In this document: positions 22,641 to 34,763 of the stretch, in pieces
Layout: each line of letters begins with the position of its first letter
Position numbering within the stretch: the first letter of the stretch is position 1
Source of the DNA: Apodospora peruviana
Taxonomy: Eukaryota; Ascomycota; Sordariomycetes; Sordariales; Lasiosphaeriaceae
DNA: 64,000 nucleotides
Direction of reading: 5' to 3'
Assembly: GCA_033439685.1 (NCBI GenBank)
Contig: JAUEDM010000009.1
Location: forward strand, 620,001 to 684,000
Position numbers and translations under genes: made by a program
The notes under the pieces: model-generated
Told to the model about the DNA's origin: nothing
Database searches by the model: none
What the model saw: the letters and a program-made list of their open reading frames with translations, nothing else

Positions 22641-25600
22641 GTGCGGCGCTGAGTGGGAAGAACCTCGTCAAGAGACTGGTCGAGCTTTCCGGACTGGACA
22701 TGATGGCGGTTATGATGAAGTTGAGTGGAAGCTCACATCTTCCAGCCACAGCGGCGGGTATTGCTCGCTAAGACGCTCGGAGTCGCCGAAGGCCAGGCAC
22801 TCCCCAGTCTTCTTTCCAGTCTGGAAGATTCAAACTTGTTTTTAGTTTTCTTTTTTTCTTTCTTTTTTTGTTATTGAAAAAAAGTCCTCCTGAGCGACTT
22901 GGTCAGTGCTGTGTGGAGCCTGACCGATTTGAGGTTTTGGGCGAACTGCTGGCAAACGTTTCTTTCCGGGGCGTTTGGCAAACCCGGGAATCAACTTTCA
23001 ATGTGGAATGTTGGTCCAGCTGTTCGACCTGAACAGATGTCTTCTCGGCTGCCGCCTGCTGGTGTTTCTTCGCTCTCTCTTTGGCAACCTGCTGTCGCTG
23101 TGCCTTTTTGGCTAGAATGGCGGCCGTCAGAAACAACCGAACGCTTGACACGACCCGCGGCAGCCTTAACAAGATCGCTGGGCCTGACCATATCCCAAAG
23201 AAGTATCTCTTCGAGTGGCATATCGCCTTCGCCCAGCAGACTGCGGCTCTGGGTCCAGCCCACACGTCCACGACCGCCTTCCCGAACGACGGAGGCGTTG
23301 CCTCTGTCTTAGCCAGTTGCTTTGCCTCAATCTCTTCCCTGATCTTGATGTCACGGAAGCCTTCACAGCTACAGGAGCAGGATTGGCTGCAGAACTTCTC
23401 GCACACATGTCTATGCACTCGTGCGGCCGCTGCTTCCACGGGGCGTTCAAGACTTGATTGCATATCGGGTTTGTCTCTTTCTTGATCTGGATCTAAACAT
23501 GGCAATGGCCGTCAAGCTGCTCGTTGTGTCTCTCGCCAAAACACCCGCAATGCGCAGTGAGGGACGGGGTGTTCGGGAGGTGCCTTGAAGCAGGCCGTTG
23601 ACGGTCAATCTGCTCGGAGTTGATGTTACCCGGGTAGGAGCAGTGCGATGGTGCATGGTTCCTCCGAACGTAGGGACCCAATCGCTTCGGTTCGCCCCGT
23701 GATGGCCTTGACGGTACAGGTGTACCCCGGAGCATGCATACGTGCCATGACGGCCCGCAGCTGCTCCTGACGCGTTCAATGGTCTTGTCGGCCAACTCGT
23801 AGGGCATTCCGGCGTGGTTGAGTGAGTGTGTCATGAAACCCTGGTAAATTCCTTCCGCGTTTCACCCCCCGGTGCCTTCTTATCAATCTCGAACGCTCAT
23901 TGCTGGCTCGACTCCTACGCTTGAGCTAACTGACGGTCGAGTTGTCAAAATTGAGGGATCTCCATTCCCAAGACGGTCAGTGCTTCTGTGCCGTCCCGAG
24001 GATCGACTTCTGCATCAGCTCGATGACGTATCGTAGGTTGGTCAGACTCGAGGTTTGTTGACAGAAACCGTCGGAAGAGTACCTTTTTAGAGAAAAAAAA
24101 ACGCCAGAGTCGACGGTTCCGGACGTGGTGCATCTCAGGCTGTCGTAGAGTCTGGTCCGAGAGGTGACTCTATGCTTTTCGGGAGTCGGTCAGTTTTGTA
24201 GTATGCCATGACACCCTTGTTCACTTTCTCTCGGGCGGCGATGGTCGTTTACTTTCACCCTCAATCACTCCGTGTACCGATAACCCTCAAGAGCAACCAC
24301 CTGGGCGTTTGCGGCTGTGATGGACGGAACCCAGTTCCTGAACTTCACTGTGATCACTAAGACTGTCATCGGTGTTGTCGTCATCGTCCTCATAGGTCCA
24401 AAGTAGATTGCTAAGCGAAGGAGCTATGTGGTTAGCCACCGCTCTACGTTTGGGCCTGCGCCGATGGAGGGCTGAGGACGATGGGTACATACCGTCTCGG
24501 GTAGACGACGCGGAGGAGAGTGGCGTCACAGCTGTACGCTGATATGGGGGCAACAAGGACGTGCGTCGACTGCTCACTGGAATCTACTTCGAACTCTACT
24601 TCAGGTTAGCCATCAGCCTTGGACTCGCACGGTGAGAAGAGGTAATCATCTTCTGCTCGATAGTGACACGGGTCCCTGTCATCCAGGACCAGTTACCAGA
24701 GTCGATAAATACGACCGTTGACTGGACGACACAATCGTTGGAAATCTCGGAGACGCCGAGTCGTTTGAAACTCGCAAGCAGCCGAGTCACTTAAAAAAAA
24801 GGCCTCAAATTACGCTCGGCAGCAGCTGGTGCTTGGTGTTCGGATACCATGGGTGCTATATATGCTAGAGAAGAAGAAGAGGAAGAAGAATAAGAAGGAA
24901 GCGGAGAAGAAGAGGAAGAAGAAGGAGGAGGAGAAGAAGAGGAAGAAGAAGAAGAAGGAGGAGGAGAAGAAGAGGAAGAAGAAGAAGGAGGAGGAGAAGA
25001 AGAAGAGGAAGAAGAGGAAAATTTTGGTGCACTGGGTTTTCAGGTCCGGTTCACAAGGCGAGGAAAGAGAGGTCAAGAAAAACCACCCTCCGAGAATCCA
25101 GTCACTGGAGGACCGCTGTAGCCAGGGTAGGCAGCACGCTGGAGCGGATTGTGTCCAATCGATTCTTTCCTCTGCCCGCCAGGCCCCACCAGGACGAGGC
25201 TAGATATCGGACGAGGTAAGGTAGCCCGGTTCCTTCCATTTGTGGGACAGGAAAGGTGGTGGGCGATTATCTCAGAGGGGGAGCGGGGGTTTTACACGCC
25301 AAGCAGGGATCCTACCAGCTGCCAGAAGTCTTCTGATGCTCTGATACTGTACTAAATTGTTTCAATACGTTACCACCACGGTGAAAATGTGCAAGGTTGA
25401 ACATCTCCTCGTCCTCCAGCCTACATGTACGCACCAGAGCCGGTTTCCATTCTTGAGTCAGAGAGGCAGATATCCCAGTCATCCCATTTAACAAGCTAGA
25501 CTAGTATGGAGTGACTCCAAGAGAATGGGATATGTCAGTCCCGTCAATGTAATGTAATCAAGAAGACAAAATAAGAAAAAACTATCACTGTTTTACTCTA

Positions 25601-25652
25601 AACACGAATCAAAGCCTCATATCCAATGACCAATCCGTGGCAATCCCTCCTG
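22641..25652. other. gene-poor region with unassigned ORFs
   Basis: No recognisable gene was found. The longest frame is on the minus strand (ATG 23,463 to 22,903, 186 aa) and includes REEIEAKQLAKTEATPP and a basic coiled-coil-like segment AKKAQRQQVAKERAKK. Other frames over the same DNA look equally protein-like, so it may be chance or debris. Minus-strand frames at 24,287-24,577 (TYEDDDDNTDDSLSDHSE) and 24,596-24,790 are likewise unassigned. Confidence 0.35.
24866..25022. repeat. long GAA/GAG polypurine tract
   Basis: About 155 bp of the plus strand are almost entirely purine, built of GAA, GAG and AAG triplets with an internal higher-order repeat (GAGGAGGAGAAGAAGAGG-type). It translates as Lys/Glu or, on the other strand, Phe/Ser runs. 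These frames are composition artefacts. Confidence 0.9.
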
Positions 25653-27468
25653 TCAAACTCCACCGGCAGTCCGCCTCGTAATCTTAAGCCATAGATCCTT
25701 CGTCACCCAGGTCGCTGCATTCCTAAGACTCACCGGTTTGGTTGCCTCAACAACAGAGAAGTCATATCTCCGCAAGAGCTGTATCAGTCACATCATATAT
25801 CGTTAGCAAATTTGTATCATATGACCCAACAAGCAAAGCAAGCCAAAACGGTACAAGACTCACCTCAACAAACACCTTCCCCAGCTCCATCCTAACCAAC
25901 TGTTTCCCAAGACACTGGTACTTCCCATACCCAAACACCAGCTCCTGCGCGTCAGCCATGGCTCGCAGGTTGTCCTCATCATTAGTCAGCCACCTTTCAG
26001 GACGAAACTGATTCGCGTCGTCGCCAAAAATGTCTTTACTCCGACAAATCCCCCAGATGTTCTGTCCTACTATCGTTCCAGGAGGCAAATAGTACCTGTG
26101 AACTGTGTCCCCGGAACCCTTGGGAACTTCCTTGCCCACTAACCCCGTAGCAGGCGGGAAGATGCGCAAGCCCTCGCGGACGACGGCCTGGAGAAAAGGT
26201 AGGGCATTGGCTTGTGCGGTCGTGATGATTTTATCAGAACTTATTTTCCCCTCGGCGATAGCGTCGTCAATTTCTCTGACCAAACGCCGGAGGGCTGGCG
26301 GCGTTGCGATAAGGTAGAGGAGAGTCATGCGGATCGCAGTGGCCGTTGTGTCTGACCCAGCCAAAATCTGGAGCGTAATTTCCTGGACGAGCTGGTCCCG
26401 CGGTAGCCCATGGTTGATGAATGACTGAATAATATCGCGGCCGGGCTTGGCATCAGGCGCGAGGCGCTTGTCGATGAACTTTGTCGCGAATCTTGATGAG
26501 CCAACGGGTAAGCAATCTGGTCTGTCCACCACATGTACTTGTAGACTGGTCTCACCCCAGCATATACCCCATCCCGAACTTATCCTTCTCGCTCGGCATC
26601 AGCAGACTGAGTGGCCACATATCCTTCCAATTCGACAGTCCCGGAAGTGTCCCTAAAACAATCATGAACGGAAGAGCCTTGTGGCTCTGCTCGAGATAGC
26701 CAAACATGTCCTGGTCGTTCTTGAGAAAGCCGAATGGCTCGCCGTACGCAATCTCCGAGATGACGTCCAGCGTAAAGTACGAAGCGCGGTCGCTGAACTC
26801 GATGGGTCGATATTCGGTGTCTGTGGAGATGTATTTCCTTTCGATCAGGTCGATCAGGGCGTGGATGATCTTGTCGAGGCTGCGCTCGAAGCCGCCGTTT
26901 TCTTGGCCGGCGTACTATCAACCGTCACCTGTCAGCATAACACCGCCGTACTGTGTCGCGAAAGGGAATCCGTACACCGGGCCCCATCTTCCCTCTCAGC
27001 TCCTTGTGAAAGTTCTCGTCGCGCGTCGAAAAGACATGGTCCTTGTTCGGGCTGGCGCGCAGGGCCTCGAAAAACGGGCCTCTGCTGTACTCGTATCGAA
27101 CGGCACTGCACCTCCGAAGAGTGTCTGGATCCGAAAACATGACCTCGTTTGGACCGATCCGGACAAGTGGTCCTATGTGACCAGTCTGTCAGTTGCCTGC
27201 CATTGGTGGCTTGGGACTAGAGAAGCTAACCATATTTCTGCGCCAACCCGTTCAAGTACAGATGGTACTCGCCGTCAAAGACCTTCTTCAGCTGGATCAG
27301 CGTAGTCAACGAGTTGAGGAACGGTCCAGGTACATGGCGCAGTCGATACCAAGTGAGGAAATAGCGGAATATTGTGATTACGATGAACACGCCGGCACCA
27401 AGAACGAGGACCTGGAGGCCCTGCGATGCTGTCGTCAGTTCCATAACTCCCAGATGTAGGAACGCCAT
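25653..27468 (-). CDS. cytochrome P450 monooxygenase
   Basis: Five exons on the minus strand, 27231-27468, 26976-27172, 26556-26914, 25864-26491 and 25653-25778, keep frame over introns of 58, 61, 64 and 85 nt and give 515 aa. The N-terminus has a membrane anchor (about 18-40) and a hinge RHVPGPF. The I-helix motif AGSDTT is at 309-314, the K-helix ExxR at 371-374 (REGLR), FRPERW at 427-432, and the haem loop FGYGKYQCLG at 451-460 with the ligand Cys458. All hallmark residues are present, so the enzyme should be active in the ER membrane with an NADPH reductase. Overall it resembles the fungal group often annotated as pisatin-demethylase-like, but the substrate is unknown. It lies 610 bp downstream of, and on the same strand as, the alternative oxidase gene. 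Confidence 0.93.
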
Positions 27469-28077
27469 CACTACTTAAGCCCTTGTGGAACCAATCCTAA
27501 CCGGGGTTCAGGGTTCTTGAGCTTCCCGTTGCTCTGGGCGAGTGTCAGGTAAAAGCCCGTCCCAAGGAGGCCTGTCGATGGATTGAAGACGGAGGAACTC
27601 GGATGAGTCGGGGCGCCGATGTCGAGATGCAAGGCGGCCCAAGATAAGGTGAGATAACAAGCCATCTCGGAGGAAAAAGAGCTCATTTGGGACCGAGGGC
27701 TTGGTTTTGCAGTACTCGCGTATGCACTCAAGGAACCCCGAATGGAACGCTAACGCGTAGGTGGTCGGCAGAGATGCAGCTGCCAATGGCGGGTGAGTGG
27801 TCAAGGAAATGCACCGCTGCGCTGTCCCCGCACATATTAGTAAAAACAACCCGCATGTCGCTGTTGCATCCTGGGATCTGGGTAGGCCATTGAAGCTGAA
27901 GTACGGGTTCATCCTGTTCGATGAGTCCTAATCTTTAAACATATCACCAACCAATCAGAGAAATACAGACAAGTGGTAAAAAGAAGGATATCCCTCATTT
28001 ATTCTTTATATAACACTCCCTCCGTTCCCTCTCTGCCGCTCAACATGCCACCAATCGCATGCCTTGCCTTCCACGTA
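27469..28077. other. spacer between alternative oxidase and P450
   Basis: This should contain the P450 promoter. A 134-codon minus-strand ATG frame (27,508-27,912) crosses it but has no recognisable domain and is probably fortuitous. Confidence 0.4.
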
Positions 28078-29336
28078 TCACTCCCTACGCTTGAAGATCT
28101 CCTCGCGCTCCAGCCCTCTAGGCTTGATAACAGCAACCTGCTTCTCATTCAGGGTATGCCCACCATTTGAGTCCTGGACAATAAACGGGTTCGGGTCAGA
28201 GCTCTGATCCAGATTGCTGAGCGTGTGATTGACACCCCGATGCGAAGCCTCATCTGCCTATACCTGCCTGTCAGCAATTCTTCCCAAGGACCGCCATCTG
28301 TCTGCTGGCAGAACTTACCCTGATATGCAATATCAAATCCCTCATAGACCTCCGACCTTCCTGCATGTTCCAGTACTTGACCGCAATATCCGGAATCTTG
28401 AAATCCTCCTTCGTCCACCCCAGGAGCGAACCAGCGTCCATCTCACGCAGGCAGCGCGTGTACGTATGCACTGCTTCTTCCTCGAGATAACCCACAAACC
28501 GATGGCAGATCTTGGGAGAAACCAGATATGAAATGAAGAAAGTGTTGTAGAAGATCCCTTGCGCAGCAAACACCATGAAGCGCATCAACCGGCTGGGCTG
28601 GTACATCTGCAGAAAGGTGAGCAGGTGCATGCGCTCGTTGTAGGACTCTTCGAGGAGCGTCTTGATCCAGCCATGGTCAGGCTTCAGGCGTCGGATCGAG
28701 TGCAGGTGGCGGAGGGCGCCGGCGACCATGCCCGGAACGCCGGCGATGGACTCGAGGAAGATGAACCGGACTAGCTATTATACACCGTCGGACGTTAGCA
28801 TTGAGTTTCCGTGGGTCCGCTTTGAGGCTGGATTTTAGTCTGACTTACCCACTGCGACTCGGTCAGAGGTCTATGCGCCGCCACCGCTGTGGTCGGATGT
28901 TTGCTGTCGACCTTCTGTTCTGGGCCCATGCCTGTCACAAAGTCCATCGCCCATCTGGAAGGAGCTAGACATCAGCACGTTTTCCCAATCCAATGATTAC
29001 GCGTCCCGGAAGCATGTCGTACCTGCAAATCCTGGTAACTCGCCAGGCGAACCGATCTCCAACTGTTCTCGGTTCCCTGTGGCTCGGCACCACGTCCAGC
29101 AGCATCTTTTCCGTCCACCCTTTGTGTGGCCATGTGAGAGGTAGACTGCCAAGCCCTGTTGTATTCTTGTCCAATGTTTTCTCATGCTTGGAGATGGCCG
29201 CTGTTGCTAGGAGCCGGGCGGGACGATGCTGGGCCCGAGAGAGCAGGGTTTCACTAAGACGGAAAAGGGGCGAAGTCGGCTTGCCTCGTCCTCCAGCTAA
29301 TGCACGCCTAGTAAGGTGTTCAAATCCACGATCCAT
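28078..29336 (-). CDS. AOX: alternative oxidase, mitochondrial
   Basis: Four exons on the minus strand, 29023-29336, 28849-28954, 28319-28774 and 28078-28257, are separated by 68-, 74- and 61-nt introns and give 351 aa, the usual length. The basic N-terminus (FRLSETLLSRAQHRPARLLA) fits a mitochondrial presequence. All six diiron ligands are present: Glu148 (FLESIAGVPG), Glu187 and His190 (NERMHLL), Glu238 (GYLEEEAVHTY), Glu295 and His298 (ADEASHR). The enzyme is an inner-membrane ubiquinol oxidase that reduces oxygen to water without proton pumping, allowing respiration when complexes III or IV are blocked. Whether it is the only copy in the genome cannot be seen. A neighbouring P450 on the same strand raises the possibility of a specialised paralogue. 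Confidence 0.95.
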
Positions 29337-30723
29337 GATTGTATACCAACGAAGGCCGCTGCATGTGGTAGAGGATGGTAGGTTGGGGCCGTTGGGTTTG
29401 AACTTGCCGACCCTTCCACGATGAGGCTAACGATGGCATGGGAGGGGCGCTTTATCTAACTTAGTGTCCTAGGCACCGCCCGGCACCTGACTGTTATTCC
29501 ATCTGTTTACGCCAATCGAGCTGGGATACCCGAGGATGGCCATCACGGAGGTTGTCGGGACGAGAATGTCTCGGAGTTGGACGACGCTTAGGGTGTGTCG
29601 TCGGTGGCAGGTGAGGGGTCAGGATGAACGAGAGAGCGGATCAGGAACCAGCTCTGCCCTCTTGCAAGTCGCCTTATCTTGTGTTGTCGGCCCCGGTCGG
29701 CTCTGGTTTCTGGTAATGTAGGGCGGCAGAATTGACGTAAGGGTAAGGGAGGCTGACTGGCAGCGATTCGGGCCTGAGGCAGCAAGATGGCCATCATGCT
29801 ATGAGGGCAGGCATCTGATGAGTTCATCTTCCGCGGACCAAAGGAGATAGAGAAGAGTGTTTTTGTTTTACCATGATAAAGTGTTGGTGTATCTGACTGG
29901 CATGTGATGGTCCCCAAGTCTTTGGGTTGGACAAAGGACGCTAGACGCCCGGCTCGGGTTCGTATGGACAGCCGCTGCGGCAATCAGAAATCCAGACCCG
30001 GCGCGGAGCCGGCCCCTCCCGACATGTGATTGCGATTGGACTATACCGCCAGGCGTACTACCACTGCAGCACTACCGCCAGCGCGCGCCTCCCATGCCCT
30101 CTTTGAATTCCATCGTTGTTATCTCATAGTAGTTTTCATATCGCTGATTGACCACCTACCTACCTATCCTTTTGCACTTCAGAGTCCCGTTTGGCTTTAG
30201 ATCTGGGTTCGTCGATGGCCCTCTCGATGGTCCCCTTTCCAAACACAGCTCCTGAGCGACCGGCGCATGGCCCACGAAATGAGCCAAAAGTCCCGAGAGA
30301 ATGAATTGAAGATCACAGGTGTGTACTGATGCAAGCTTCCTTTGCAGTCGGTGCGATGAGCTGATATTATTTAGTCGCTCCTGTGTAGTACGTGTAGGCG
30401 ACCGCCATTCCCAAGTGCGAGCTATGCCTTAGCGAACCACAGGCAGCCCGCTGGCTCGCCTGCGACGACGGCACGATATACCGAAGGATTTACGGAGCGC
30501 CGATTTCAATCTAAATTCCCCGCCTTTTCGTCATGTTACCACTATAATCAGGCGCTGCGACGTTGTCTTGGCCGTGGCTGTGTGGCCATCGAGGACCGTC
30601 GTTACCTCTCCTTCCGAGTCCTTCGCGAGAAAACCAAGAGCTGCGGAGGTATAAATTCTGCAAACTGGGGCAGGAACTTAGATGGCTTCAGGACCTACGG
30701 TCTCTGCCGCCCAATAGCCCACG
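29337..30723. other. intergenic region between divergent alternative oxidase and GH7 genes
   Basis: This is the shared upstream region of two divergent genes. Short frames show no domain. One CRE1-type site (SYGGRG, CTGGGG at about 30,663) lies close to the GH7 start, but such short matches are frequent by chance. Confidence 0.45.
30650..30657 (+). promoter_or_regulatory. TATA-box candidate of the GH7 gene
   Basis: TATAAATT lies 74 nt upstream of the GH7 ATG, a normal distance for a fungal TATA box with a short leader. Confidence 0.5.
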
Positions 30724-32390
30724 ATGTCCAAGTCTCACCTCGCTTTCCTCTGTTGCCTGGCCTTCGCGGGCGCCCAACAAGTCGGCAACTTCCAAAACGA
30801 GACGCACCCAAAGCTGCAATGGATCAAATGTGCAGCAGATGGGGAGTGTCAAAGGATCAACAGCGAGCTCGTCATGGACGCCAACCTCCGTTGGCTGCAC
30901 AAAGTGGATGACTGGCACAACTGTTTTACCGACGGGCAATGGGACAACAAGGTCTGCAACTCTGTGGACAACTGCACCGCCAACTGCGCCCTGGAAGGAG
31001 CCCAGTACAGCTATGTGTACGGTGTGAAGGCGGGCAACGACAGTGTGTCCCAGCAGTTCATGACCAAGTTCGACTTCTCCCGGAACGTCGGTTCGCGGCT
31101 CTTCTTCTCGGCGTCCAAGGACAAATACCAGATGTTCACGCTCCTGAACAACGAGTTGGCGTTTGATGTTGACCTCTCGACGGTCGAATGCGGTATCAAT
31201 GCCGCTTTGCACTTCGTGGCTATGGACGAGGATGGGGGTATGGCTCGCTACGCAAGCAACAAAGCGGGTGCCGAATTCGGGACTGGGTACTGCGATTCGA
31301 GTTGCCCGAGGAGTCTCAAGTTTGTTGCTGGAAAGGTATCGCTCGGTCCCTGGAAAACCCTGTAGCCAAGGTTCTGACTTCTCGGTCTAGGCCAACACAG
31401 ATATGTGGATTCCATCGGAGACCGACCCTGTTTCTGGAGCAGGACTTTTGGGGGCATGTTGTCCTGAGTTCGCCGTGTGGTAGGTCATCAACCACCGAAC
31501 TACTGAAGACCCCTAGATAGTCCTCTAACATGAATCTTGCAGGAACTCCAACGCCCATTCCTTCTCAATGTCATCGCACATCTGCCCAGGAGACGACTAC
31601 CAGGTCTGTCAAGGGAAAGACTGCGATGCCTGGTGGATCGCACCGGGTGAGCGCTACAACGCCCGGTGCGACTTTTGGGGCTGTGGCTATAACCCATACC
31701 GATTGGGCGCAACGGACTTTTACGGGAAAGGTAAAAAGGTGGACACCTCGAAAAAGTTTACGTGCGTCTATTCCAACGACCCTTTCTGGCTGGCTATACA
31801 ATGATGCTAACAGAGGTGGGGATAATACTCAGTGTCGTCACGCAGTTCAGCGAAACGAAAGTCACGCAGTTCTTCATCCAAAACGGCACACGGATTGACA
31901 TGCCCGATCCTTTACTGAAAGGACTGCCTAAGCACAACGGCCTCACGCCAGACATTTGCGCGAAATCGACCGTCTTGTTTGATGAGCCGGACAGATTTGG
32001 CTTGAACGGAGGCTGGCAGACGCACTTGAAGATGTTGAGCAGGCCAATGGTTCTTGCCATGTCGATCAACGATGATGTTAGTTGGGAGGTCCTCTTCTGC
32101 TTCCGGATGTCAAGCAGCTAATACAGTTATAGCATTACATGCACAACCTCTGGCTCGACTCGACCTTTCCAATTGACGATACTGATCACCCAATTCCAGG
32201 TAGCGTTAGGGGGGACTGTCCCATCGATGACAATGACCCGCAAATGGTCGAGGCCATGTATCCCAAGGCGTAAGTCCGCGCTCCTTCACTTGCCTCGCCG
32301 ATTATGGAGCTAACGATCCGAGCTATAAATAGCAAGGTGGTCTGGTCTAACATCAGATTTGGGCCCATAGGATCTACAGTGAAAGCGTGA
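30724..32390 (+). CDS. GH7 cellulase homologue with altered catalytic motif (probable non-enzyme)
   Basis: Six exons, 30724-31335, 31391-31479, 31543-31761, 31833-32076, 32133-32269 and 32333-32390, give 452 aa. Each intron has a CTAAC- or CTGAC-type branch. After a signal peptide the mature N-terminus reads QQVGNFQNETHPKLQW. GH7 landmarks follow in order: YQMFTLLNNELAFDVDLS, FVAMDEDGG, GTGYCDSSCPRSLKF, CDFWGCGYNPYRLG, FFIQNG, NLWLDSTFPIDD and the C-terminal SNIRFGPIGST. There is no CBM1. In active GH7 enzymes the catalytic block is E-x-D-x-x-E (EMDIWEAN). Here it is EFAVWNSN at residues 230-237: the nucleophile Glu230 is kept, the middle Asp is Ala232, and the acid/base Glu is Asn235. The block spans the second intron, but Trp is completed exactly (TG|G), so mis-splicing does not explain the change. 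Cellulose hydrolysis is unlikely. A cellulose-binding or effector role is inference. Confidence 0.92.
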
Positions 32391-34763
32391 GCCAAATGAC
32401 AAAAAGCAATATAGCACCAGGAATAGAAGCACAATCTGCATATAGTCATCATTTCAAGGGGTCATAGGCAGGGCATATTTGTATTGATAATAGAAAGTAC
32501 TAGTCAATGGAAGCGCAAGTAGCTCTGTGGGACCACGATCTTTGTAACCCGAGCACGAATGCTCATTGACAACATGGTAGTTTGCACGTGATGTGAACTG
32601 GTCATGCTGTTTGGGTGGCACAGAGTCCAGGCTGGGGCCTTTCCTGCTGCGTTATGGGGACTGCAGGTCTGACGGCGCTGGCTTCGCTCGCCAACCAGTA
32701 CATCCGCCTTGTCCAGTAGACTGCAGCTCTGGGTCCCAAGCAACCCCTACACCTCCCGGACACCCTCGTTGGTCTTGGCCGAGCATAGGACCGCAGATAA
32801 TATCTTGCCTCGGGCAGCTGCTCCGCACCGAAACAGGATGGAGAGTTTTGATGTCTGATGATCCACAACCCCTTTAGCCCCCCAAAAAATAACATTCGCA
32901 ATGCTTCGGTTTCCCACCCCAACTCCCAAAAATGCCCTCATGCTTATCCCGTAACCGATGAACTTGAATTGCCAGGCACTGCCTTCCGTCCAAAACACCC
33001 ATCCGTCTAGTCCAGACGAGGTCCAGTCAGCAAGAACGTGGTCGAGCTGATACGGCCTGTAGGCATAGGAAACCTTCTCTTCTCCCCTGTGGGCAGGTGG
33101 GTCGTGTCATTGATGCCGCTGTGGGGCGTAGCCGCGGGCGCGCTCTTCTTCTTGTTACAAGCCGGGGCTTGCTTGACGATATGCACCGTCAGATGGAGAT
33201 CGTCACTTGGCAGGATGTCCTTCGTCTTCCGATACTCGTTTGAACGATCAGCGGACGTGGTGGTGACCGAAGCCCGGTGGCTAACTCCGTCCGCAGTCAT
33301 TGTCTTCGATGATTTGGATCCGCCAAGCTGGTTTCCTTCAAGCTGCATGGTGCTGATTCGAGACTCTCTGCCCTGTAATAGAGGAAAAGAACTTGGTTAG
33401 TACGTGTGAAACGGGGGCCTGGTACCGAGGCGAAACTATCTGAATACGCATGACTTGCCTTTCGAGCATGCCGCCCAATGTGGAAAGATATGTCTCTCCG
33501 CCTGTTATGGCGTGGCGCTATGCAGTATATAACCCACAGTATTCTAAGCCTTGTCAACTTGGAATTCGACATTCTTTTGTAATGGGAAGGTTAGCTCAGT
33601 GGTGTGGGTCATTGTGCGACGCCGTAACACCGCCTATAAAATAATGGTGTCTCTGCTGCAGTAAAAATCGGTCTGGATGTGGTTTTTCTGATTTCGAAAT
33701 TCTCTGACCGCTGAGAAGGAAAAAAGACGAGTTAGTGACGTGTAAACTGAAAGGTTGATAGCAATGGGCAAGAAAATTAAATACGTACGACTTCCTTCGC
33801 AGTGCTCAAACCAATGAAGAAGATATGTCTCTCCGACTGTGAATAATGGCATCTTTGCTGGAGTATAACTCGGGCTGGATGAGGGTGAGAGAAATTGGTT
33901 GGCGAAGGGTGACGGTTAGGATCACGGCCCAACAAAAGGCCGTCAGTCAACGGGAGGGACTGGAGTGGTCTGTGCTCCTTCAGTTTGGTGGCACACACTC
34001 CCTGGCGCCTCGAGGAATGTTTTCCGCCCTCCCTGCAAGTGTCGGCCTCACAGCGACCTAGTGCAACTACGGACCATGCCCTAAGCCGGCCACCTGGTTC
34101 GAAAGAAGGCAGGCAGAGAGCAACCAGCGGCAACAAGAAGGAAAGGAACCTATCCTTGAGACCTCGACCGAGCAGCCCAGCTCTTCCTCAACCTCGTCGA
34201 GCAGCCAAAAAGGGACGACATGGTCATCACGACCAGGCTTCATGTTCTCCTCCTTCCGCTTTCCTTCTCTTGCCCTTTTGCAAACCGCCTGGTGTGAGAC
34301 TTCTTTCTTCCTTCACTTCATCCTCTTTAAACACAATGCAGTCCACCCTCTTCCACTCTCTTCTCCTCTTCCGTCTATTGGCTCTCAACGAAACCATCAG
34401 TCCGCACGAATGACCACTGGGCCGTACAGCAGTGCAGCGCAGCTCAGAAGGACGGAAGACACACGTCAACCAAGAACAATCGTGATCTCGCGGTCTTCAG
34501 TCGTAAGATTTACCCCAGCCCCTAACCGCATTCATCCGTCCGTCATCTGACATCATGCACAAGAGAACCAGGATACTGAGAAGCAGAATTCTTCTCTCCA
34601 GTCCTCCAGCCGTCGCCTGCCAACACGCTCCCAGATGATCATCCAACTAAAGATTCCATGTACCTACACCAGTCGGACCGGACTCCCTGGAGGTTCAGCG
34701 GATTTTACCCATACAAGGCCGACCGTGTCATCAAAGAGGAGAGATACATACAGCGTGTGAACA
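32391..34763. other. gene-poor region with repeats
   Basis: No recognisable gene was found. The minus frame 33,007-33,348 (ATG 33,348, 113 aa) is protein-like (SDDLHLTVHIVKQAPACN) but unassigned. The region also holds the degenerate tandem array listed separately. Confidence 0.4.
33350..33890. repeat. degenerate tandem repeat array
   Basis: Unit A (33,350-33,530) and unit B (33,688-33,870) align through CTGATT(T)CGA, CTCTCTG, GTTAGT and GATATGTCTCTCCG. A third partial unit (33,618-33,690, TAATGGTGTCTCTGCTGCAG) matches the end of unit B (TAATGGCATCTTTGCTGGAG). Divergence is high, mostly by transitions. Confidence 0.55.

Noticed and set aside
24864..25080. Lys/Glu-rich or Phe/Ser-rich ORFs over the purine tract
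   Set aside because: They are created by the GAA/GAG repeat itself, in several frames on both strands.
742..29336. Dehydrogenase, acyltransferase, P450 and alternative oxidase read as a biosynthetic gene cluster
   Set aside because: They are spread over 28 kb with relics between, and no PKS, NRPS, terpene cyclase, transporter or pathway regulator is seen.
33585..33640. tRNA-like A-box (TAGCTCAGTGG)
   Set aside because: No B-box (GGTTCGANNCC) follows within 60 nt, and no acceptor or anticodon stem can be formed.
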